Origin: Deroplatys truncata
Taxonomy: Eukaryota > Arthropoda > Insecta > Mantodea > Mantidae
DNA length: 64,000 bases
Direction of reading: 5' to 3'
Assembly (NCBI GenBank): GCA_030765065.1
Contig: CM060990.1
Span: forward strand, 459,194,321-459,258,320
The notes under the pieces were generated by a model, which was not told where the DNA came from, searched no databases, and saw only the letters and a list, made by a program, of their open reading frames with translations. A program made the position numbers and the translations under genes. The first letter of the stretch is position 1. Every line of letters starts with the position of its first letter. Shown piece by piece: positions 55,420 to 64,000 of this stretch.

Positions 55420-55613
55420 TGGCTTCCTTCGAAAGGGAAGTAAATCTGGTGCTCCCTTGTCGTACATTTACGACACGTTAAAGAACCTCAAGTCTCATAA
55501 AGAGGCTTCTGAGAAACATTTGTGGTCTTTCATGCCCAGTATAGAATGGGAAAGCTAAGGACCACAGCAATTAAAGAGCGTCCATAAATAAAACTCAATT
55601 TAATTTAATTTCC
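55420..55613 (+). repeat. SINE family 1, 5'-truncated copy in the left palindrome arm
   Basis: Starts in the CATGGCTTCCTTCGAAAGG region (head absent) and ends AAAGAGCGTCCATAAATAAAACTC plus (AATTT)n. The mirror arm lacks it and runs straight from GCACATTCAAAGGC to ATCTC on its strand. Candidate target duplications are CCACATTCAAA before and CCACACCCAAA after. Confidence 0.85.
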
Positions 55614-56278
55614 ACACCCAAAGGTATATCTGTATAAATCTCGAAGAGCATTACCTAGTTAAAGAATTTACTTCATTCACACTGTTAAAGTTTACATCAG
55701 TTTATAGTGGATGCAAGGAAGCATTATCTTCTTCATTTTAGAACGCCTCGACAAACAAGGAAATTAAAATTTTTCATGCACAAGAAACGAAAAAGTATAT
55801 TTTAGAAATATGTTTTAGAAATTTTGAGTGAACTCAGCATGATTACATCCCTTTATAGCTAATTGCGTAGTATTACGACACAAAATACCATGATATATGC
55901 GAATCGAAAGCAAGTGAATATCATCAGAAAGCATTTAATAGTAAAAATACTGTATTAAATGTCACAAAAATGCATTGTTGGTTGCCAGTGAATAAAGCAG
56001 TTAATTATGTATTATACAGAACACAATGCAGTTGCAGATTATTTGAACGTGAAGCAACCGTTTGCACCTAGCAGTGTTGCCATTTTGTTTATTTCCAAGC
56101 AGTATACAATGTTGCCATGTCCCCATTAACTCAATTTATAGAAGTTTGCCTTTATCTTGATTCTCCATCCTGATAAAAGAATCTAAATGGATTAAAGACG
56201 TTTGCTAATTTTCCATTTCGGAAAATAAGCATGCAGGATGCGTGGATGGAAACACCAACAGCTGGCACTTTTGGAGTC

Positions 56279-56316
56279 TATATATAAGGTTGCCACGGTC
56301 TCGCCTGTTCCTCAGT
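56279..56316 (+). promoter_or_regulatory. TATA box plus arthropod initiator in the palindrome loop
   Basis: CTATATATAAGG (about 56277-56288) is followed by CCTCAGTTCG, whose TCAGT (56312-56316) matches the arthropod initiator and lies about 30 bases downstream, the expected core-promoter spacing. Both are in the unpaired spacer, directed toward the right arm. Confidence 0.45.
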
Positions 56317-57625
56317 TCGATATTTTGCGCTCTATTCATATGATATTAAGTTTTATTCTGTCGCTAACCTAGAAACAAATTTCATTGAAAGGCGCAAAGT
56401 TCCTAGCATACACATGGCAACATCGTATAATTCTTGCAAATAAAATGGCAACGTTGCTAGGTGCAAACGGTTGCTTCACGTTCGGGTAATCTACAACTGC
56501 ACTGTGTTCCGTTTTATACATCATTAATTACTTTATTCACTGACACCCAACAATGCATTTTTGTGACCATAAATACCGTTTGTTTCTATTAGATGCTTTC
56601 CTATTATATGTAATGTATTAAATTCATTTGCATACAATTCTCACATAGCATGGTATTTGATCATAACACTACATAATTAGCCATAAAGAAGTGTAATCAT
56701 GCCGATTTCACTCAAAATTTCTAAAATATATATTTTTGTTTCTTGCACCTGAAGCATTTTAATTTCCTCCTTTATCGAGACCTTCTAACATGAAGAAGAT
56801 ATAATACGTCCTTACTCCATTATAACTTCATATAAACATTAATAGTACATGACTGAAGTAATATTTTTAACGTGGCAATGGTCTTCGAGATTTATAGAGA
56901 GATGCCTTTGAATGTGCGTATATAAAGTAAAATGTTATTAATTTCGGGAGGAATGATTGACAGTTGAGGTAGACGCATTCCCTATTTTGTTTGCAGCAAT
57001 TGTAATTTATATTTTATAGAGCATTCAGTTATAAAATTTAAATTGTATTGCAGCGTTTGTAAGATGGCGGGCAAAATTACAACGCTATGCAAAATAAAAA
57101 TAACCACGTAACTTACTGCTCGCAAGCAGGAGCTTTATCAGAAAGAGGTTCCATTAATTTTTATAATTTTATATTTAGTGGCACGGGTTATATATAATGA
57201 TGTTCCTCATAAAAACACAAACCATAAACTGTACTTTACATGGCATTCGATTCACTTTTCGCCAGCACTGTTGATCAGCAGTAACACGCTTTAACGATTT
57301 CAACTATTCTAAACACAAAAACGTGTTGGTGATTAAGCATGCATTTGTAAGGAAAGCGCCCAACACTGGAATGGTTTTTACTTCTGGTCCGCTACTTAAT
57401 CGAAACACTATAACCACATACTTTCTACGGATGTACTGAAGTTGAATTTGCAATATTTGCCCGTTAGTTTACAATGATTGCTAAAATATTGCTTTTCAAA
57501 TTTGCGAGGTGAGGTGATGGCTGCCGCCTTGCATAGCAAGGGAAACACATGACAAAATTTCCTCTCATGCCATCTATGCAAGAAGGCCTGAGAATAAGGC
57601 GACCCTTCGCGCAGGACGCATTGGT

Positions 57626-57840
57626 GTTTTTTTTAAGTTCCCTTGTTTACTCAGTTTTATTATCCCAGTTTATTATACTGTGTTTTACTGTATTCGTTAC
57701 CGCTTATTACCGCAATTACACAACACACAGATACACAGAAACACCCATGCCCATGGCAGGACTCGAACCCACGACCCTCAGCTTGGTGGAGCACCGAAGC
57801 TATACACTCCAGCGACCACGGCTACGAGACCGGCAAAAAC
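57626..57840 (-). repeat. SINE family 2, copy 2 in the right palindrome arm
   Basis: Reverse complement has the tRNA-like head (box B-like GTGGGTTCGAGTCCTGCC), a TGTTTCTGTGTATCTGTG-like body and GGGAACTTAAAAAAAACA tail, as in the copy at 7421-7612. Palindrome-arm sequence resumes on both sides (CGCATTGG before, GTTGACCATTTACTTT after). Confidence 0.85.
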
Positions 57841-57879
57841 AATGTGTTGACCATTTACTTTTCTGATAGATAGTACAAC

Positions 57880-60600
57880 GCCCTATGACAGGAATTAAAC
57901 ACATGTGACGCAATAAATGTGTTGCTCCTTTTTTATTCTATTTTATTTTACGTCGCTTAAACTCTTGGTCATATCGCGACGGGTCTATTGGTGGATATCT
58001 CTTAGAACGATATGTGATGGACAGTTATCCTTCTAGGTATCATTCCTGTAACCCCTGCTTCATGCTGTGCAGATGGCATTAGGGTAACAAGATAGACACT
58101 TGATGATGTGGGACAACTGAAGTCAGCGTACACAGGATTTGGTTCATGTGATATTGCATTCACTCATGGATCAAATGTTTTAACACATGTGCAGGGATAT
58201 CTAGTTTTGTTACGCTATTTATATATCATCACATAATATTAAATCTCCACACACAAATTGCTGCGAAACTTTTATATGCATAAATTAAAGTGAATTTTTA
58301 ATTGGTTTATATATACCGCATTTTATTCAAGAACTAGCTAATATTTATGTACTGTAACTACGACTTATTTGTTACAATTTACCAATATTTTAACCATCCC
58401 AAACCTAAGCCGTGGACTCCGGTGATCTATTTTCTATATGTTCCCATTTTAATACACACATGTATACCCCCTTTGGTCATTCTCATCAGGATTAAATACT
58501 AATGCAACCTTAATGGTCAGGTTAACACCTGAAGTAAAAGCCATACTGTAATAATTCAGTTAATGGCCACGAAATTAATTCTACAAATGTAAACAGCTAC
58601 AATCCGGCACATCATATTTAAACACGATAGGATAATATAGTTGATGTTTTTCCACAATTCATAATTTGGGTCAGAGAGATATTTCTATAAATTATAGCAA
58701 CTTTCATATTACTGATATTGTTACATTTCAAAATAGATGATATAAACTACAAATAACATAGTTTTAACGCAACAAAGATACTGTGTTTTGGGATTTATTT
58801 TTTATGAATAATCCTGATATCTTATCCACCAATCATGCTGTTGCTGAAACGTTTGATTCAGTGTGCATGTATTTGTTACAGTTTTCACCTCTAACTGAGG
58901 TGCAGAGAGCTTATTATTGACAGGCGCTAGTCTTACCGCGCTTCCTCAGATCTTGCTGAGAAGAAGCTATTAGATCCATCTACTTCCCCTTGTGTTAAAC
59001 ACGGCAACCCTCCTCAGACAGTATGTCAGCCGGTGATGGATGACTGCACCCCCGCTGTAAACAACGCATCTTACCTCTTCCTCATTTAACCGTGTTCCCT
59101 TGATCTCTCTGGGATTACATAATCCACTTGAACCTGGAGATCTTCTTGGTCTGACAGGCAGCAAAGAGCGAGGACTTAGGTTGCTTCTTCCGACCTTCAA
59201 TGGATAACCACCTCTATTTCAAAAAATTGAAGCTAATCTGCACTTAATTCAGTGTACACGGAAAAACTACGCTTTATTTATTTTGTAAATTATCTGTCCT
59301 CTTTGTCACCCAAACTGCGTAAAACGTATCTCAAGAATTTCTTGCTTCATTGCAAAGCTATGTAGTGAGTTCACTTCACCTTTTACGTAATGTATAATAT
59401 GTTTAACTGCTATCATATTCCCAAGAGTTTGCTTTCAAGGTCGTGGTTAGGAGAGAATTTACTTGTCATTTACCCTCATAACTAAGAAAATCTAACTGAA
59501 AACATCAATCCTATAATCATTTTCCTCCCTCAACGTATACTCTCGGATTCACAGTACTGAAATTGCAATATAATTTAATTAGGACTTTGTTTACTTTTCA
59601 ATTCTGTGATATTATATTTTATGTAACAGTTCATAACTATGCACACAGGCTTCCGCTTTTCTCAAGCGGTATACAATTTGCCAAAGAGGATAATAGATTT
59701 TAGCAACGACATTGCAACATAAGAGTTTGATAACAGAAACAATGCACAAAATGGCTTAATTGCTAAGCTTTTTTCCATCGACATTGTACAAAATAATTAG
59801 TTTGAGGTTTCAATGGCTGATTTCCAACGTTGTTTTCGTTTAATTCTTTTTCTAATAACTTTAACTCTCAAGTGAATCGGTTCTGTATAGTATTCAGATA
59901 ATCAACATTGTAAATGAAGTATGTTTTTCATGTTTAGGTAGAGACTATAGTCATATGAGCTCAAGTACAGACTCTAGGCTGGGTTTGGGAGCGTTGACTA
60001 ACTGTCCTTGGCGAATACATGCCCCATTGACTCGTGGATGCATTATTGTGAAGAGGCAGATGGAGAAGATGTTAAAATTTTATATACTGATGATTTGGAT
60101 ACATCCTTTTCACAACGTTGTCTTCACAAGCCATCTGTTTTCTTTCTTCCAAAGCTATATCAACAGTGATCTTTGCAGTGATCTTAATGAAAAGAGTGAG
60201 ATAATTGGAAAACAGTGCTACGAAGTTTTATAGTCACCGTACTTATCAGAGCAATAATTCATCAATGTGCTTCAGCGTAGATGCACGTTAAGTTTTAATG
60301 TTAATTAATTATTTTTGTCTCTTACACTAATCTGATTTGTTAGAGTTTAATCGTACATTTCAATATATATTAGATACAGGAGATTTAAATATTTTAGTTG
60401 AATCTTCACACACTTGATAAAAATGATTCGCTCTAATAAGGATACAGTAGCTAACCACGCATCTGCATGGAGACGGGCGTGCATAAAAGGTGTGCAAAAT
60501 TTCTGAATTAACCTCATACCACAGAAAAATTACCTATTCATTATGAGAATGTCTATTCTGTAATTTATAGTCAGTTGTACAGAGTGCCGATCCTATACGT
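57880..60600. other. No gene recognised; one SINE-like scrap
   Basis: At about 57940-58010, ATTTTACGTCGC...ATATCGCGACGGG resembles the 3' part of a common insect SINE (from memory, TTTTACGTCGCACCGACACAG...GGCGACGATGGG), in reverse. The GC-richer patch at 58920-59210 has a minus frame of 76 codons without a recognised domain. The remainder is AT-rich and blank to me. Confidence 0.35.
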
Positions 60601-61656
60601 TTAATATTACAAACTTTCATAACTTAAGTTGTATCAGATCCAGATTAAAAGAAAATCGCATATGATTAATAGGTCTCTTGTCATTTATGATTGCAACAAT
60701 GACACTAATGATCAAATTATTAGGTTAGATTCGAATGTGCAAAGATGGTGACGTGGACACCACAACAAAAGGTTTTCTGTGTTCTTGAACTGGCTGAAAC
60801 AAAATCTGTGATGCGTGTAGTACAACGGAATTTTCACCGTGATTTAAACCTTGGCCGTCGCGACGATGTCTCCTCCTATGTAACCATTATGGAATGGGAC
60901 AGACAATTATTAGAAACTGGTAATATTTTGTCTAAACGTGGGAAGCATAGCAGACGAAATGTGTCTGCGGAAAATGTGAAAGGATTCGTACGGCCTTCGT
61001 AAGAAGTCCAAAGAACTCATTTCGATGCATCAGTGCAGAACTTGGCATTCCTCGGTCTATTGTTCATGATGTAGTCCACAACAGATTACATCTACGAGTC
61101 TGCAAGATTTAGTTACGCCAGCGAATCTATCCCCAGGACAAAAACAAACGGAAGACGTTCGCCACAGACGTTTTGGATAAAAGTAGCATTGGCTTTCATA
61201 GATAAAGTGTGTTGCTCTGATGAAGAAACTTTCCACGTGAATGGGAAAGCTAACAGACATAATCGTCACATCTGGGGTAGTGAAAATCCTCGTGAGGTTC
61301 GTGAGGTCGAAAGAGACTCACCAAAATTAATTGTGTGGAGTGCACTAATGAAAACTCTCTGACCCATTTCATAATGCTTACATAGGAGAGGACATCGTCA
61401 TCGCGAAGGTTAAATTCACCGCGGAAATTTCGTTGTGCACGTTTCACAGATTTTTTTCAGCCAGTCCAAGAACACAGATAACCTCCTGTTGTGGTGTCCA
61501 CTTCCCATCTTTGCACATTCTAATCTTACCTAATATGTGATCATTGTTGTCATTTCATTGTTGTAATCATAAATGGCAAGAGACCTACTAATCATATGTC
61601 AATTTTTTTTTACCTGGATCTGATACAACTAAAGTTATAAAAGTTCGCAATGTTAA
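60601..61656. mobile_element. Rearranged mariner-like element with long inverted arms
   Basis: The left arm (60601-60905) and right arm (61357-61656) are inverted copies: TTAATATTACAAACTTTCATAAC / reverse of GTTATAAAAGTTCGCAATGTTAA, GTTGTATCAGATCCAG on both, GTGGACACCACAACA on both. Each arm includes about 170 bases of transposase 5' coding sequence, so the right arm is a backwards copy of the gene start. TTAA occurs at both extreme ends (60601-60604, 61653-61656). It is non-functional but could be mobilised if the ends are intact. Confidence 0.75.
60745..61365 (+). pseudogene. DUF4817-type HTH / DDE transposase fragment
   Basis: MVTWTPQQKVFCVLELAETKS opens an 85-codon frame with a helix-turn-helix of the DUF4817 type (QRNFHRDLN, MEWDRQLLETGNIL). 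After a stop near 61000 the plus strand still shows LGIPRSIVHDV, LHLRVCKI and, at about 61210-61360, CSDEETFHVNGKANRHN, IWGSENPREVREVERDSPK and VWSALMKTL. The Asp in CSDEETF corresponds to the first catalytic Asp of IS630-type transposases. The remaining catalytic half is absent; coding is cut off by the inverted arm at 61357. It is a dead fragment with frameshifts. Confidence 0.7.
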
Positions 61657-62890
61657 GCGAACTTTGGAGTGCCAAACACAGATGCATGGCAAAAAGAAAT
61701 GGCTACCCACAGTGTGAAACTATGTATAATCGACGTTGCTGTCGATAGCATGTTGCTCATGAATGTGCATTTTGCTTATATTAATGTCCATTTTAATAGC
61801 TACTACTTTGAACATTTTATTTGTAGGGAGACAGTATCAAATATGACGTTGCTAGCTCCAGCATTGTTCGCAAAATGTATTTATCCAACAAAACATAATA
61901 TGGAAACCTCTCGCATTCAGTACTGAAGAATTAATCGTTGAACCTGACTTGTCGCTGGAGTGAGAGCCTACCTCCTTGTAGCACATTTTATATACGTATC
62001 TTGAGAAAATTATAAGTAGTAACAAATAGACGTTAAAACACCTATTTTTGTTGAAAATGTTATAACAAAATCCTTTTTAAGGTTTTCTTTCATCGCCTGT
62101 TGTTTAGAATACAATAACATTGATATTGTGTAAAATTTAATACTTCACGGCTTTCTTAGTTCTGAGAAAATTGCAACAATTAAAAAGAAACTGTCAAAAG
62201 TGTGAATACTCAGAGGTTACCAGTCATATCCGAAAGCAAACTATCGCAGGCTACCATGATTAAACGATACCATTAGAATCATCTTAAAACCCCTACAGTA
62301 GTGTACTTTTATAAAAATAGCTTCAATGAAAAATCACTTCCTGAACTTGGTCTGCATAAGCGAAAAATGGGGCTAATCAAACCTTGCAAGTGTGTGTTAA
62401 ATAATATATAACAAGGTTGATGAAGTGAAAATAAAAATAATACCACCATAATCGTATTCCACAATTTATTTTTCAAAATGCTTTGGGCAACTTTGGCTTA
62501 CAAACTCTCCTTAAAAAACTACATTTTTTTAAAGTCAACTTATACGTTAGTGATATACAACAGAACCGTAGTCAAACATCAATCTGTCTCCTGCTCAAAG
62601 TAAAGTGACTAAGAGAAGAGAGAGCTGCATTTGCTAGTTCTCCAAGTTGTTTTTCTTTTGACCGGTTCAGAGAGTCTCTTTCAGATTTACTGCTTTTGTT
62701 TTGTCTTCCCTTTCCAAAAAAGCGTGTGTGTGTCAATACAGAACTCTATAATATGATGTCAGCCTTCATATTTTTAGAAACCCCTCAAATCCATCATTAG
62801 GGTTCTGTATTGCCTTAGAAATATAACGATGCCTTAAAAGCATTTCAGTTGTAGCCTTCAGGACATCATCTGTGGCTAATTTGATATACA
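61657..62890. other. Gene-free stretch
   Basis: No gene or element recognised. Confidence 0.35.
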
Positions 62891-63039
62891 ACACCCATTG
62901 TGGGCGATAAGCATAATGAAAAGAGGAAATCTGGGGAGTGAGCCTCTTTCTCGGTTTTCATACTTCCGATTTTTGCTTCGCTTTCTTTCTATAGTAAGTA
63001 GAGGTGAAACCTCCCTCCCCCCACCAAAAGTATTTTTCG

Positions 63040-63350
63040 AAAAAGTATGTGTGCGTATATGTGTGTTTTTATCTGCCTATAAACAGAATAACTTAAAAAG
63101 TCGGTTAAATACTAAAATTGGCATTTAAGTTCAGAATCTTCACCGATGCGACACAAGATTTTCAAGAATAAAACCGCACCTCCATCTACGCTTTACATGG
63201 AAATATTTTCGTTATCTTTGATTTTCGAAAAACTGGCTTTAACGATTTTTAATAAAATAACACATCTTTAACATACTTTTATGACAAACGAAATATATAT
63301 CTTGAATTTTCTGGGGATAGCCTCTGAAGTCCTCTTCATTCTGAATAATT
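63040..63350 (-). repeat. Dispersed CA-rich repeat, copy D (minus strand)
   Basis: In reverse it has TCAGAATGAAGAGGACTTC, CAGAAAATTCAAGATATATATTTCG, GCCAGTTTTTCGAAAATC, GCCAATTTTAGTATTTAACCGAC and a CACACATATACGCACACA end, the same order as the plus-strand copies. Confidence 0.55.
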
Positions 63351-63849
63351 TTTGTAAAACTGGTAAACCGCAAGAGATAGACAAAACCTGTCGATCTCGT
63401 TAAAGCACACACTTTATGTCAAATAATTTGTATTGGAGTTAACCATTTCCCAGATATTGTTGTGATTGGTTTGAATTTCTAAATAATTATACTTTTCTGA
63501 ACTGGGAAGTCGTTATTCGTGTTTTCCTCGTGGCCATTCAAACAGACTGGAATTTCAAAGCCATCACACAGCGACATGCACCTTAAATGTCTGGCTATCG
63601 CTTTACTTACTGTGTCCTGCAGCGAAATGTGTAAATTTGAACTGAAAATTTACCCGGATTAATAAGAAGTAGCTAGAATAATAAGCGTTTGTAACAATAG
63701 TTCGTAGAACAGTCAGTAGAGAAAGTCATGTGGATGCAAAAAATCAGATTTTTACTTTCTCTACCACGTACCTAGCAGGTATAGAAGGTGTTGCATTCCA
63801 TCCAAAAATTCTATGCCGAAATTTCAGCGTAAATACATGTTTTGAGGCC

Positions 63850-64000
63850 TCCTGATTAAAAAAGGGATCTTTAGAAAAAGATCCGCGTGTGTGTGTATGT
63901 GTGTGTGTGCGCGCGCACGTGCGCGTGTGTGTATGTGTCCGTGAACAGCAAAACTCAAAAACAAAAAGTTGGATAAACACCAAACTTGGTGCTTAAGTTA
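63850..64000 (-). repeat. Dispersed CA-rich repeat, copy E (minus), cut by the window end
   Basis: In reverse: CTTAAGCACCAAGTTTGGTG, TTATCCAACTTTTTGTTTTTGAG, TTTGCTGTTCACGG, then a long CA/CG microsatellite (63885-63937). Same landmarks as copies A and B. Confidence 0.6.

Larger units (their letters stand above)
54679..57875. mobile_element. 3.2 kb palindrome / giant foldback element
   Basis: The left arm (54679-56119) and right arm (56412-57875) match in inverted orientation along their length, for example GTAAATGGTCAACTCCAATGCG outside, GGTGAGGTGATGGCTGC, CTAACGGGCAAATGTTGCAA, CTCAACTGTCAATCATTCCTCCC, and GAAGCAACCGTTTGCACCTAGCA inside. The spacer is about 290 bp. The left arm alone contains a SINE-1 copy (55420-55613) and the right arm alone a SINE-2 copy (57626-57840). 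The arms are diverged by roughly 10-20% by eye, so the structure is old. No protein coding is seen. Confidence 0.88.

Overview
This is 64 kb of AT-rich, gene-poor nuclear DNA from an arthropod, most likely an insect with a repeat-rich genome. Spliceosomal introns (GTAAGT...CAG), AATAAA signals, tRNA-derived SINEs, insect-type transposases and an insect-type Polinton/Maverick support this. I cannot name the species. I found no convincing host gene, true tRNA, rRNA or CRISPR array; what can be recognised is mobile DNA at various stages of decay.

The centrepiece (36290-52260) is a three-level nest. The oldest layer is a decayed DNA transposon whose transposase pseudogene lies on the minus strand at 49985-51650. 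A 13.3 kb Polinton/Maverick (36658-49959) is inserted just past that gene's stop. Its ends are exact: a 6-bp target duplication ACTAAT, 5'-AG...CT-3' termini and terminal inverted repeats (TIRs) of about 125 bp. A DD82E-type IS630/Tc1/mariner element (45063-46943) with an intact 466-residue transposase is inserted in the Polinton integrase gene at a TA.

The Polinton carries the classic virus-like gene set. Left, plus strand: a spliced Cys/His-rich gene and an unknown gene. Centre, minus strand: PLA2-like/pX protein, adenovirus-type protease, penton-like minor capsid protein and double-jelly-roll major capsid protein. Plus strand: packaging ATPase, four small or unknown genes and the integrase. 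Right, minus strand: protein-primed DNA polymerase B. Most genes are broken, and the integrase has lost all three catalytic acidic residues, so the element is a fossil. The protease and PLA2 frames are still open.

The flanks are rich in long inverted repeats: 9793-12268 (arms with ATT microsatellites and variable tandem units), 53022-54007, 54679-57875 (a 3.2 kb palindrome with a different SINE in each arm and a TATA/initiator in the loop) and 60601-61656 (a mariner-like transposase whose 3' half is replaced by an inverted copy of its own 5' end). Three of these lie within 9 kb. SINE copies, (CA)n-containing dispersed repeats, LINE-like 3' ends and microsatellites fill much of the rest. Long stretches show nothing recognisable.
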